Source of the DNA: Rhizobium sp. Root482
GTDB lineage: Bacteria > Pseudomonadota > Alphaproteobacteria > Rhizobiales > Rhizobiaceae
Assembly (NCBI RefSeq): GCF_001426565.1
Contig: NZ_LMFA01000026.1
Coordinates: 85,401-149,400, forward strand
Direction of reading: 5' to 3'
DNA length: 64,000 bases
The position numbers were made by a program, and so were the translations under genes. Under the pieces are notes generated by a model. The model did not search any database, was not told where the DNA came from, and was given only the letters and a program-made list of their open reading frames with translations. Of this stretch, positions 1-8,990 are shown in pieces (within the stretch, counting starts at the first letter, position 1; every line of letters begins with the position of its first letter).

Positions 1-9
1 CGGACCGCC

Positions 10-282
10 TCAACGGTCCAGCACTGCCCTTATCGTTTCCATGGCCGTCACCAAACGGCGCGAGACTTCACGGTTGACTTCCTCAAGACGGTTTGCCCGG
101 AACTGCGACTGGTCGAGTTCCTGCGCCAGCCGCGACCGGTCGGTGTTGATGCGGCGAACCTCGCCCTCGATCTCGCCGTGGTCGCGCTCCAGGTCGAAAC
201 GTCCGTCAATGGCATTCTCGAGCTGGCCGACTGCGTTGCGCAATTCCTCGATCGCCGCCTTGACTGTGTTTCCTGCCGCCAT
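10..282 (-). CDS. DUF4164 family coiled-coil protein
   Basis: A 90-residue, almost wholly helical and highly charged protein with no membrane segment or Cys. The heptad-like spacing of Leu, Ile and Val among Glu and Arg suggests a coiled coil over nearly the full length. It matches what I recall of DUF4164, a small rhizobial family commonly found beside the cell-division gene zapA and divergent from tkt; that partner would lie just outside the left edge. I chose the ATG at 282 (protein begins MAAGN) because GGGAAAG sits about 8 bases upstream; a GTG at 303 in the same frame would add seven residues. Divergent from tkt. Function unknown; a role near cell division is only inferred from recalled context. 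Confidence 0.75.
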   Translation of the reverse strand: MAAGNTVKAAIEELRNAVGQLENAIDGRFDLERDHGEIEGEVRRINTDRSRLAQELDQSQFRANRLEEVNREVSRRLVTAMETIRAVLDR

Positions 283-635
283 CAATGCTTTCCCGATACG
301 CACCGGCCCGATCCCGCGCTTGCGCTCGAATCGTTGCCTGGCCTTTGTATTTCAAGCTGGCCCTATTCTTAGACCCAATCGGCAGGCCTTCACAACGCCA
401 ACCGCCGGAACGGCTTGCAGAAGCTGTGGATCGTGCGTTTTTAAATCGATTAGTATGATCTGCTGGCATTTTGACGCAGGATCGCCGAAACCCCGCGTAA
501 AAAAGCCCGCCAGCGCCCTTGGAAAGGCCGTATTTATTGACTCCATCGGAGCAGGTGCTATGTGTCACCCGCTTCCCCTACGGTCTTTGAGGATAGAGAC
601 CGTACCCTGTCCACCGAACTCAAGCGGAACAGTCA
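283..635. other. Divergent intergenic region before tkt
   Basis: This 353-base gap separates the DUF4164 gene from tkt. I find no convincing short gene on either strand. A possible sigma-70 promoter toward tkt is TTGACT at 537-542 and TATGTG at 559-564, spaced by 16 bases. A GACTC site (GANTC class, a CcrM methylation site) overlaps the -35 box at 539-543. No strong terminator or riboswitch fold was seen. Confidence 0.4.
537..564 (+). promoter_or_regulatory. Possible sigma-70 promoter of tkt
   Basis: TTGACT at 537-542 and TATGTG at 559-564 with a 16-base spacer, about 70 bases before the tkt start. The -10 box is a weak match. It was assigned by eye only. Confidence 0.3.
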
Positions 636-2618
636 ATGATCTCTCGCGAAAAACACGACCGGATGGCAAATGCGATCCGTTTCCTCTCCATGGATGCCGT
701 GGAAAAGGCCAATTCCGGCCATCCGGGCCTGCCCATGGGTGCCGCCGACGTCGCGACGGTCCTGTTTTCCCGTTACCTGAAGTTCGATCCCAAGAATCCT
801 CTCTGGGCAGACCGGGACCGGTTCGTGCTGTCGGCCGGCCATGGCTCCATGCTCATCTATTCGCTGCTCTACCTGACGGGCTATGAAGACATGACCATGG
901 AGGACATCAAGCAGTTCCGCCAGCTTGGCTCCAAGACCGCCGGACATCCGGAATATGGCCATGCCTCCGGCATCGAGACCACCACCGGGCCGCTTGGCCA
1001 GGGCATTGCCAATGGCGTCGGCATGGCGATCGCCGAGCGCAAGCTCGCCGAGGAATTCGGCGCCGACCTGCAGAACCATTATACCTATGTGCTCTGCGGC
1101 GACGGCTGCCTGATGGAAGGCATCAGCCACGAAGCCATCGCGCTTGCCGGCCATCTGAAGCTCAACAAGCTCATCCTGTTCTGGGACGACAACAACATTA
1201 CCATCGACGGCGCCGTCTCGCTGTCGGACTCGACCGACCAGATCGCCCGCTTCAAGGCGGTGCACTGGAATACGATCAGGGTCGATGGCCATAATCCCGA
1301 GGAAATCTCCGCCGCCATCGAGGCTGCGCAATCCTCAGACCGTCCGACCTTCATCGCCTGCAAGACCACCATCGGCTTCGGCGCCCCCAACAAGGCCGGA
1401 ACCCACAAGGTTCACGGCTCGCCGCTTGGCGCCGAGGAAATCGCCGCCACCCGCAAGGCCCTCCACTGGGATGCCGAAGCCTTCGTTGTTCCCGCCGACG
1501 TTCTCGATGCCTGGCGCGAAGCCGGCACCCGGTCGATCGGCGAACGCAAGGCCTGGGAAGGCCGCCTGGCTGCCACCGAAACCACCAGTAAATCCGAGTT
1601 CACCCGCCGTTTCGCCGGCGAGCTGCCCGCCAATATCGATGCTGCCATCGACGCATTCAAGAAGAAGCTGGTGGAAGCCCCGCCGACGGTCGCCACTCGC
1701 AAGGCCTCCGAGGATGCGCTCGAGGTCATCAACGGCACCCTGCCGGAAACGCTGGGCGGCTCCGCCGACCTGACACCGTCCAACAATACCAAGACCAGCC
1801 AGATGAAATCGATCACGCCTGACGATTTCTCCGGCCGCTACATGCATTGGGGTATCCGCGAGCACGGCATGGCCGCCGCCATGAACGGCATCGCGCTGCA
1901 CGGCGGCCTCATCCCCTATTCCGGCGGGTTCATGATCTTCTCGGATTATTGCCGCCCCTCCATTCGCCTCGCCGCCCTCATGGGCATCCGCGTCATCCAT
2001 GTCCTCACCCATGATTCGATCGGCGTCGGCGAAGACGGCCCGACGCATGAGCCGGTTGAGCATATGGCGGCGCTCCGCGCCATTCCGAACCTGCTGATGT
2101 TCCGCCCGGCCGACGCGATGGAAACCGCCGAATGCTGGCAACTGGCGCTGAAGGAGCGTCAGCGCCCCTCCGGCCTGGCGCTCACCCGCCAGAATCTCGC
2201 ACCGTCGCGCCTGACCTATGCGCAGGAAAATCTCTGCGCCCGCGGCGCCTATGAACTCATCGCCGCCGACAATGCCAAGGTTTCGATCTTCGCATCCGGC
2301 TCGGAAGTGGAGCTTGCGGTCAAGGCCGCCGCCGACCTGAAGGGCAAGGGCATCGCCGCCCGCGTCGTTTCCGTACCCTGCTTCGAGCTTTTTGCCGAGC
2401 AGCCGGACGATTATCGCCGCCGGATCATCGGCGATGCGCCGGTGAAGATCGCCGCGGAAGCGGCCGTTCGCCAGGGCTGGGACTATTTCATCGGCAACGA
2501 TGGCGATTTCGTCGGCATGCACTCGTTCGGCGCCTCCGGTCCGGCCAAGGACCTGTTCAAGCATTTCGGCATCACCTCCGACGCCATCGTCGCAGCCGCC
2601 GAAAAGAAGCTCGCCTGA
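636..2618 (+). CDS. tkt: Transketolase
   Basis: A 660-residue thiamine-diphosphate enzyme that moves two-carbon ketol units between sugar phosphates in the pentose phosphate and Calvin pathways (cytoplasm). The length is normal for the family. Visible landmarks are SGHPGLPMG (His29, substrate/ThDP region), the ThDP-binding GDGCLMEG near residues 155-162, DDNNITIDG, and the catalytic-glutamate motif [12 protein letters not shown] near residue 410, followed by the C-terminal transketolase domain with GSEVELAV. The start is ATG at 636 with only a weak upstream purine stretch. It is followed 76 bases later by gap, with a GC-rich hairpin between; tkt-gap-pgk is a familiar rhizobial sugar-phosphate cluster. 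Confidence 0.97.
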   Translation: MISREKHDRMANAIRFLSMDAVEKANSGHPGLPMGAADVATVLFSRYLKFDPKNPLWADRDRFVLSAGHGSMLIYSLLYLTGYEDMTMEDIKQFRQLGSKTAGHPEYGHASGIETTTGPLGQGIANGVGMAIAERKLAEEFGADLQNHYTYVLCGDGCLMEGISHEAIALAGHLKLNKLILFWDDNNITIDGAVSLSDSTDQIARFKAVHWNTIRVDGHNPEEISAAIEAAQSSDRPTFIACKTTIGFGAPNKAGTHKVHGSPLGAEEIAATRKALHWDAEAFVVPADVLDAWREAGTRSIGERKAWEGRLAATETTSKSEFTRRFAGELPANIDAAIDAFKKKLVEAPPTVATRKASEDALEVINGTLPETLGGSADLTPSNNTKTSQMKSITPDDFSGRYMHWGIREHGMAAAMNGIALHGGLIPYSGGFMIFSDYCRPSIRLAALMGIRVIHVLTHDSIGVGEDGPTHEPVEHMAALRAIPNLLMFRPADAMETAECWQLALKERQRPSGLALTRQNLAPSRLTYAQENLCARGAYELIAADNAKVSIFASGSEVELAVKAAADLKGKGIAARVVSVPCFELFAEQPDDYRRRIIGDAPVKIAAEAAVRQGWDYFIGNDGDFVGMHSFGASGPAKDLFKHFGITSDAIVAAAEKKLA

Positions 2619-2629
2619 TTTTCTTGCTG

Positions 2630-2654
2630 AGCGCGCGCTGTCAGGGCGCGCGCT
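2630..2654 (+). other. GC-rich hairpin between tkt and gap
   Basis: A perfect 9-bp stem (AGCGCGCGC at 2630-2638 with GCGCGCGCT at 2646-2654) around a 7-base loop, 12 bases after the tkt stop. Only TTCG follows, so it is a poor intrinsic terminator. It may protect the tkt 3' end or mark a processing point that sets different tkt and gap levels. Confidence 0.5.
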
Positions 2655-2694
2655 TTCGCCTCCATCCACGAATTTTGACAGGGAGAGACCCGAA

Positions 2695-3705
<1,011 letters not shown>

Positions 3706-3725
3706 CGATTGAGTTTGCGGAGGGT

Positions 3726-3869
3726 ACCCCCCCTCTGTCACTAACGTGACATCTCCCCCTCAAGGGGGGAGATTTGCCGCAACAGATTTGCCAATCTTAC
3801 ATGAAGCATTCAGGGCTTAGGTAATCTCCCCCCTTGAGGGGGAGATGTCCCGGAGGGACAGAGGGGGGT
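3726..3869. repeat. Mosaic palindromic repeat, pabC-insert family
   Basis: A 144-base element whose ends are inverted: it opens with ACCCCCC-TCTG and closes with CAGA-GGGGGGT. Inside, CTCCCCCTCAAGGGGGGAG and a matching arm near 3822-3848 can each fold as hairpins or pair with each other across a variable centre. The same modular design recurs inside pabC at 41734-41992. It resembles rhizobial intergenic mosaic elements, but I could not check family membership. Lying 21 bases after gap and 46 before pgk, it would form a long hairpin in a gap-pgk transcript. Confidence 0.85.
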
Positions 3870-3915
3870 AAGTCCGCCTCATATTCCGAGCGCTGACGCG
3901 ATCCGGAGACGACCC

Positions 3916-5115
3916 ATGACCTTCAAGACACTCGACGACCTCACCAATATCGCCGGCAGCCGCGTGCTCGTGCGCGTCGATCTCAATGTCCCGGTCAAGG
4001 ATGGCGAAGTGACCGATGCCACGCGGATCGAGCGCGTCGTCCCGACGATCCGCGAACTTTCCGAGAAGGGCGCCAAGGTAATCCTGCTTGCTCATTTCGG
4101 CCGCCCCAAGGGTGAGCCGGTCGCCGACATGTCGCTCGCGCCGATCGCGACTGCCGTGGAGGATATTCTCGACCAGCGCGTCCATTTCGCCGCCGATTGC
4201 ATCGGCGAGAAGGCTCAAGCAGCCATTGCCGGCATGAGCGACGGCGACGTGCTGCTCCTGGAAAACACCCGCTTCCACAAGGGCGAGGAAAAGAACGATG
4301 CCGATTTCGCCAGGGCGCTCGCCGCCAATGGCGATCTCTATGTCAATGATGCCTTCTCCGCCGCGCACCGCGCCCATGCCTCCACCGAAGGGCTTGCCCG
4401 GCTGCTCCCCGCCTATGCCGGCCGCACCATGCAGGCCGAACTGGAAGCCCTGGAGAAGGGTCTGGGCAATCCGAAGCGTCCGGTCGTCGCAATCGTCGGC
4501 GGCGCCAAGGTTTCGACCAAGATCGACCTTTTGATGAATCTGGTAAAGAAGGTCGATGCGCTGGTCATCGGCGGCGGCATGGCCAATACCTTCCTCGCTG
4601 CACGCGGCACCAATGTCGGCAAGTCGCTCTGCGAGCATGATCTTGCCGAGACCGCCAAGCAGATCATGATCGAGGCGGCAACCGCCGGCTGCGCCATCGT
4701 GCTTCCTGTGGATGGCGTCGTCGCCCGCGAGTTCAAGGCCGGCGCGGCAAACGAGGTCGTGGATATCGAAGCCATTCCGGCCGATGCCATGGTGCTCGAT
4801 GTCGGCCCGAAATCCGTCGCTGCCGTCAATGATTGGGTGAGCCGAGCCGAAACACTGGTCTGGAACGGCCCGCTCGGTGCCTTCGAGATCGCCCCCTTCG
4901 ACAAGGCGACAGTGGCTGTCGCCAGGCATGCGGCCGCCCGCACGAAAAGCGGCGCGCTCGTTTCCGTCGCCGGCGGCGGCGATACGGTTTCGGCAATGAA
5001 CCACGCCGAGGTCGCCGACGATCTCACCTATGTCTCCACCGCCGGCGGCGCCTTCCTCGAATGGATGGAAGGCAAGCCGCTGCCGGGCGTCGATATCCTG
5101 CATCAGCAGAAATAG
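3916..5115 (+). CDS. pgk: Phosphoglycerate kinase
   Basis: A 399-residue cytoplasmic kinase that transfers phosphate between 1,3-bisphosphoglycerate and ADP. Substrate-side motifs are RVDLNVPV (residues 20-27), [10 protein letters not shown] (58-66) and [13 protein letters not shown] (116-128); the nucleotide side shows [11 protein letters not shown] and the C-terminal [11 protein letters not shown]. Length and motif order are fully typical. ATG at 3916 is preceded by GGAGACG. The gene follows gap after a mosaic repeat. In related genomes, as I recall, a class I aldolase (fbaB) often follows; here the next gene is an unrelated PhzF-like isomerase. Confidence 0.97.
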   Translation: MTFKTLDDLTNIAGSRVLVRVDLNVPVKDGEVTDATRIERVVPTIRELSEKGAKVILLAHFGRPKGEPVADMSLAPIATAVEDILDQRVHFAADCIGEKAQAAIAGMSDGDVLLLENTRFHKGEEKNDADFARALAANGDLYVNDAFSAAHRAHASTEGLARLLPAYAGRTMQAELEALEKGLGNPKRPVVAIVGGAKVSTKIDLLMNLVKKVDALVIGGGMANTFLAARGTNVGKSLCEHDLAETAKQIMIEAATAGCAIVLPVDGVVAREFKAGAANEVVDIEAIPADAMVLDVGPKSVAAVNDWVSRAETLVWNGPLGAFEIAPFDKATVAVARHAAARTKSGALVSVAGGGDTVSAMNHAEVADDLTYVSTAGGAFLEWMEGKPLPGVDILHQQK

Positions 5116-5241
5116 CATTCAGTATAGCGCACGCCATCGGCGGCAAGCCGGAGGCGGCCGATTGTCAGGGTGACAAGAATGCTGTTCGCGAAGGACGTCT
5201 CCTGCGTTATCTCACGGAAGAGAAACACGCAGGAGAGCGGC

Positions 5242-6162
5242 ATGGACCGAATTGCCTATGTCACGGTGGACGTCTTCACCACCGAACGCTTTTGCGGCAA
5301 CCAGCTGGCGGTGATCCACGACGCCCGTGGCCTGTCCGATGCGCAGATGCTGCAGATCGCCTCCGAATTCCGCTATTCCGAAACCACCTTCGTGTTGCCG
5401 CCTGAAGACCCGGCCAACGACGCCTGCGTGAGGATTTTCACGCCGACAATGGAGATCCCCTTTGCCGGGCATCCGAACGTCGGTACCGCATTCATCCTTG
5501 GCGGTCAGCCGGATATTTTCGGCAAGCCACCAAGTGATGTCCTGCGCTTCGAGGAAAAGGCGGGCATCGTCGAGACGGTCCTGCGCCGCGACGACGAAGG
5601 GCGGGTCACCGGCGCTGGCATATTTGCGCCGCAGTCCCTCTCCCTTGGGCCGCAGATCGATCCCGAGATCATTGCCGGCTGTGCGTCGATCGGCGCGGAA
5701 TCGATCCTCACGCAAACCCATGCGCCGATCATCGCCTCGATCGGCCTGCCCTTTGCGGTCGCCGAGCTTGCCGATCTTGAAACCCTGGCGCACACCTGCC
5801 CCAATACGGCTGCTTTCGCCGCCGCCGGCCGGCAGTTCTCAGCCGGTGACGACCAGTTTTCGCTGTTTCTCTATGTCCGCCAACCGGCAAACCCTTGGGC
5901 GATCCGTGCCCGAATGTTCGCGCCGCTCGACAATGTCATCGAAGATCCGGCGACCGGAAGCGCCTCGGGCGCCCTGGCAGCACTGCTGGTTTCGAAAGAA
6001 GGCGAGGACGACCAGACGACCGCGATCACCATAGAACAGGGTGTCGAGATGGGTCGTCGCAGCCTGATCGAACTGAATGTCCGCAAATCCGGCGCCCGGG
6101 TGGAAAGCATCGAGATCGCCGGCCATTGCATCGCGGTCATGCGCGGCTCGATCAGCCTTTAG
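5242..6162 (+). CDS. PhzF family isomerase/epimerase-like protein
   Basis: A 306-residue member of the PhzF family (diaminopimelate epimerase fold, two similar halves). The N-terminus [17 protein letters not shown] and the motif [10 protein letters not shown], whose Glu47 corresponds to the catalytic acid of PhzF, are clear, and [12 protein letters not shown] and [16 protein letters not shown] match the conserved family blocks. There are no phenazine genes nearby, so the substrate is unknown; most chromosomal PhzF-like proteins are uncharacterised. The start is ATG at 5242, with AGGAG 7 bases upstream; an earlier in-frame ATG at 5170 lacks such a site. It is probably transcribed alone. Confidence 0.9.
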   Translation: MDRIAYVTVDVFTTERFCGNQLAVIHDARGLSDAQMLQIASEFRYSETTFVLPPEDPANDACVRIFTPTMEIPFAGHPNVGTAFILGGQPDIFGKPPSDVLRFEEKAGIVETVLRRDDEGRVTGAGIFAPQSLSLGPQIDPEIIAGCASIGAESILTQTHAPIIASIGLPFAVAELADLETLAHTCPNTAAFAAAGRQFSAGDDQFSLFLYVRQPANPWAIRARMFAPLDNVIEDPATGSASGALAALLVSKEGEDDQTTAITIEQGVEMGRRSLIELNVRKSGARVESIEIAGHCIAVMRGSISL

Positions 6163-6192
6163 AGTATCGCTGGTTGAACGATACTCCACCCT

Positions 6193-6348
6193 CTACGGCC
6201 GCACCAGCACCGTGAGCATCATCACCGCAATGGCAAAGACCGCGATCTTCCAGAAGTCGCGGCGCTGGCGCAGTCCCGGCAGGTTGAGCGGCTTCAGAAG
6301 CTGGATCACCATGGCCAGGAGAAGCAGGACCGCGAGCGCTTTGGACAT
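6193..6348 (-). CDS. Small two-segment membrane protein (51 aa)
   Basis: A short reading frame beginning MSKALAVLLLLAMVIQLLKP and ending MMLTVLVRP. Two hydrophobic stretches (about residues 3-18 and 34-49) flank a basic turn with RQRRD, so a small inner-membrane hairpin with the loop in the cytoplasm is likely. It sits between the PhzF-like gene (convergent, stop 30 bases away) and the MFS gene (divergent). The ribosome site is weak (GGGAAAACC about 4-11 bases upstream). I remember similar orphan peptides annotated as hypothetical in Rhizobiaceae but cannot name a family. Function unknown; it is easily missed by gene callers because of length. Confidence 0.65.
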   Translation of the reverse strand: MSKALAVLLLLAMVIQLLKPLNLPGLRQRRDFWKIAVFAIAVMMLTVLVRP

Positions 6349-6538
6349 CAGGTTTTCCCGGTTGTGAAAAGAAACGGAGCCGGGCGGCGGACCGCCACAT
6401 GCGCGTCACTTTTGCGCGCGATCAGGGCTAGGCCGTCGCGCCGTCTTTTGCAATCTCCCGACCGTGAAAAGTTCAAGCTGGCAATTGCGGCAGCATGGCC
6501 CTAGTTTTCGGTTGCAGTCTGGAACCAGCGGATTCCCC

Positions 6539-7810
6539 ATGAGAAAAAACCTTCTGCCCGTCGCCGCACTCCTGCTTGGAACGCTGTTTCTTTTCCTCGG
6601 AAACGGACTGCACAGCCTGCTCCTGCCGGTGCGCGGTACGACGGAAGGCTATTCGACGACGCTGCTCGGCCTGCTCGGCACATCCTGGGCGAGCGGCTTC
6701 GTGCTCGGCTGCCTGCTGGCGCCGACGGTCGTAAAGCGCGTCGGCCATGTCCGCGCCTTCAGCGGTTTTGCCGCCCTCCTCGCCATCATCGCGCTGCTGA
6801 CCGGCCTTCTGGTCGATCCGATCTGGTGGGTGGCGCTGCGCGCCTTTACCGGCTTTTCGACGGCTGGCTGCTCGATGATCATCGAAAGCTGGCTGAACGA
6901 GCGCGCCACCAATGAGAGCCGCGGCGCGATCTTCTCGCTCTATATCGCCATCACCCTGATGGGCGTCGTCGGCGGGCAGATGATGATCCCGTTCGGCGAT
7001 ACCTCGACCACTTTGTTCTTCATGATCTGCGGCATCGTCTATTGCCTCGCCATGCTGCCGACGCTGCTGTCGACCGCTGCCTCGCCGCAGCCCCTGAGCC
7101 AGATCAGCCTCGACCTGCGCGGCCTCTATAGAAATTCCCCGGTCTCCTTCATCGGCATTCTCCTCGTCGGCATTGCCAACGGCGCCTATGGGACGCTCGG
7201 CGCCGTCTTCGGCCGCCAGGCGGGGCTGACCGACAGCAATGTGGCGCTGATGATGAGTACGACGATTTTCGTCGGTGCGATCATGCAGTTTCCGGCCGGG
7301 CGGCTGTCGGACCGGATCGACCGGCGCTATGTGCTGGCCGCCCTTGCCGCCGTTGCCGCCTTCGCCGGCCTTATGGTCGTCCTGATCGCGCCGACCGGCG
7401 TCATCCTGCTGATCACGCTTGTCGGCATCTATGGTGCAGCAGCCAATGCGCTCTATCCGATTGCCGTGTCGCATGCCAACGACTTCGCGACGGCCGAGGA
7501 TTTCGTCAAGATTTCCGGCGGCCTGCTTTTGCTCTACGGCATCGGCACGATCATCGGCCCGACCATCGGCGGCCCGATCATGACCGTGACCGGCCCCTAC
7601 GGCCTGTTCATGATCACCGCCGTCGCGCATCTGTTGATCACGGCCTATGCGCTCTTCCGCAGCCGCCGCCGCGCGCCGGTGCCGGTATCGGAGCGCGATG
7701 CGTTCTCGACCATCAATCCTGGTACGCTGACCACGCCGGAGAGCCTGCAACTGTCGCCGCGGGCAACGCCTTTCGAAGAAGAAGAGCCTGACATCAGGAG
7801 ATCGGCATGA
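6539..7810 (+). CDS. MFS transporter, YcaD-like
   Basis: A 423-residue inner-membrane protein with about twelve hydrophobic segments split 6+6 and a cytoplasmic C-terminal tail of about 45 residues. The loop after segment 2 carries LLAPTVVKRVGH, a form of the MFS signature, and the mid-loop has GRLSDRIDRRYVL. The arrangement resembles the E. coli YcaD/UMF subgroup; the substrate cannot be read from sequence. ATG at 6539 begins MRKNLLPVAALLL, which fits the first membrane segment; the upstream in-frame ATG at 6464 would add a non-membrane leader. Its stop overlaps the start of the DUF1192 gene (ATGA), so the two are probably translationally coupled. Confidence 0.88.
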   Translation: MRKNLLPVAALLLGTLFLFLGNGLHSLLLPVRGTTEGYSTTLLGLLGTSWASGFVLGCLLAPTVVKRVGHVRAFSGFAALLAIIALLTGLLVDPIWWVALRAFTGFSTAGCSMIIESWLNERATNESRGAIFSLYIAITLMGVVGGQMMIPFGDTSTTLFFMICGIVYCLAMLPTLLSTAASPQPLSQISLDLRGLYRNSPVSFIGILLVGIANGAYGTLGAVFGRQAGLTDSNVALMMSTTIFVGAIMQFPAGRLSDRIDRRYVLAALAAVAAFAGLMVVLIAPTGVILLITLVGIYGAAANALYPIAVSHANDFATAEDFVKISGGLLLLYGIGTIIGPTIGGPIMTVTGPYGLFMITAVAHLLITAYALFRSRRRAPVPVSERDAFSTINPGTLTTPESLQLSPRATPFEEEEPDIRRSA

Positions 7811-7995
7811 GCATTTTCGACGAGGAGCAACCGAAAAAGCGGCGGGAACACGAGATCGGCTGTGACCTGTCGCTTCTGTCCGCCGACGAATTGTCCAGCC
7901 GAATCACCCTTCTGAAGCAGGAACTCGCGCGGCTGGAGGAAGAACGGCAAAACAAAACCGCCAGCCGGTCTGCAGCCGAGAGCTTCTTCCGGTAG
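7807..7995 (+). CDS. DUF1192 family small protein
   Basis: A 62-residue soluble protein with the recognisable DUF1192 pattern: an acidic N-terminus, LSADELSSRITLLKQELARL as an amphipathic helix, and a short basic tail ending FFR. Function is unknown across the family. The ATG overlaps the MFS stop codon by four bases, implying translational coupling. It is followed by about 390 bases without a protein gene that hold a candidate small RNA and the rcdA control region. Confidence 0.88.
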   Translation: MSIFDEEQPKKRREHEIGCDLSLLSADELSSRITLLKQELARLEEERQNKTASRSAAESFFR

Positions 7996-8106
7996 TTTTG
8001 ACGGTGCGGAAGGCTTAAGAACGTGGCTGGACTTGGAAAACAAGGCATCACATCCTTGTGAGTCTCTGCCGGCTAACGCTTCATTAAGCCTTATAAGATA
8101 TTACTA

Positions 8107-8209
8107 ACGCATCCAGATCGCTCTGGACTCAGGCAGTTCCCCGATCGGCGAATGGTCTGATTTTTCTCCCTGTTTTACCTTGAGAGCCGCTTTTGCGGCT
8201 CTTTTTTTG
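8107..8209 (+). ncRNA. Candidate small RNA with two hairpins
   Basis: A promoter-like run TTATAAGATA (8091-8100) precedes a stretch of about 103 bases with sRNA architecture. Hairpin 1 is CCAGA/TCTGG at 8113-8117 and 8122-8126 with a TCGC loop. A largely unpaired linker contains the pyrimidine-rich stretch TTTTTCTCCCTGTTTT (8161-8176), which could pair with ribosome sites. An intrinsic terminator follows at 8183-8209. No reading frame fits. Rhizobial trans-acting Hfq RNAs such as the alpha-r8/MmgR group have a similar two-hairpin plan with a CU-rich linker; membership is not verified. It could instead be a terminator plus leader of the DUF1192 transcript. Confidence 0.5.
8183..8209 (+). terminator. 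Intrinsic terminator of candidate sRNA
   Basis: Stem AGAGCCGC (8183-8190) with GCGGCTCT (8195-8202), TTTT loop, followed by a run of seven T from 8203 and another T-rich stretch. This is one of the strongest intrinsic terminators in the window. It insulates rcdA from upstream transcription. Confidence 0.85.
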
Positions 8210-8243
8210 TCTTTTTTTTGCAAGGCCCAAAGAATTGTGGAGA

Positions 8244-8258
8244 TTAACCCTTTCTTAA
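8244..8258 (+). promoter_or_regulatory. Perfect CtrA-type box upstream of rcdA
   Basis: TTAA (8244-8247), seven bases (CCCTTTC), TTAA (8255-8258): an exact match to the alphaproteobacterial CtrA consensus TTAA-N7-TTAA, 124 bases before the rcdA start. A possible -10 (CTATGG near 8281) lies about 22 bases after the second half-site, so the box could overlap the -35 region. A GAATC (GANTC) site lies at 8373-8377 near the start codon. Binding is inferred from the motif only. Confidence 0.7.
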
Positions 8259-8382
8259 GAATAGGCTTGCGCGAAATGGGCTATGGGATCATGTTCAAAC
8301 TATAAGACGAGCGGTTGGAAACTTTCTGTTAACCTGTTCGTTACCTGACCGAGTTGATGCGTTTAACCAGGGAATCTAGGCC

Positions 8383-8901
8383 ATGTCCGAACGGGGATTG
8401 AATACTGTGAGCTTCGCGGGACATGCTGCGTCCTCGGCGCAGTTCAAGGCGCTCTACGGCGAAGGCATGGGCCTGGTCGAGGAAACCGCAAGCTATCTCG
8501 ATGGTCCCGGCCGGGCCGCTTCCAAGGTTCTGCCTCGCATGGCCTCGGTGCTCTATGCGGCCGAATCCATGCGCCTCACCACCCGCCTGATGCAGATGGC
8601 TTCCTGGCTGCTGCTCCAGCGCGCCGTCAACAATGGCGAGATGAATCGCGACCAGGTTCTGTCGGAAAAGAACAAGGTTCGCCTCGACAGCTTCAACGTC
8701 GATCGCACCGCTCCGGGCTGGGGCGACCTGCCGGAAGGTTTTCGTGATTTGATCGACCGTTCCTTGCGTCTGCAAAACCGTGTCGCTCTGCTCGACCGCG
8801 AAATCTATCGCCCGCAGGAAGCCTCCAATTTCCAGCCCGACAACCAGAACGGCGTCAAGGCGCAGCTCAGCCTGCTGCAGACCGCCTTTGGAACGAACTG
8901 A
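8383..8901 (+). CDS. rcdA: RcdA-like CtrA degradation regulator (DUF1465)
   Basis: A 172-residue soluble, mainly helical protein of the DUF1465 family, whose Caulobacter member RcdA is an adaptor that helps deliver CtrA to the ClpXP protease through CpdR and PopA at the G1-S transition. Family blocks visible are FKALYGEGMGLVEETASYLDG, the helix RLTTRLMQMASWLLLQRAV and the C-terminal LDREIYRP followed by an acidic/polar tail. ATG at 8383 lies after a purine-rich stretch. A perfect CtrA box lies 124 bases upstream and an intrinsic terminator follows, suggesting a monocistronic, cell-cycle-controlled gene. The function in this organism is inferred from the family. Confidence 0.88.
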   Translation: MSERGLNTVSFAGHAASSAQFKALYGEGMGLVEETASYLDGPGRAASKVLPRMASVLYAAESMRLTTRLMQMASWLLLQRAVNNGEMNRDQVLSEKNKVRLDSFNVDRTAPGWGDLPEGFRDLIDRSLRLQNRVALLDREIYRPQEASNFQPDNQNGVKAQLSLLQTAFGTN

Positions 8902-8930
8902 CAGGGTTGCCGCCAGACGCTATGATTTCG

Positions 8931-8955
8931 AGCCCGGCCATCGCGCCGGGCTTTT
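8931..8955 (+). terminator. Intrinsic terminator after rcdA
   Basis: An 8-bp stem (AGCCCGGC 8931-8938 with GCCGGGCT 8945-8952), 6-base loop, then TTTT. It ends the rcdA transcript 30 bases past its stop, ahead of the convergent MocR-type gene. Confidence 0.8.
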
Positions 8956-8990
8956 CATTTTCTGTACTGACGGATGCACATCCCGCAGCA

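Noticed and set aside
3817-5118. A 433-codon open frame on the minus strand opposite pgk
   Set aside because: It mirrors the high-GC third-position pattern of pgk, crosses a repeat, and has no recognisable domain or ribosome site. Similar long antisense frames oppose tkt, the ABC exporter, the MotA/OmpA pair and hmgA.
8321-8350. Second CtrA box near GTTAACCTGTTCGTTACC
   Set aside because: The second half reads GTTA at N7 spacing, so it is an imperfect match. It was left as a weak site only.
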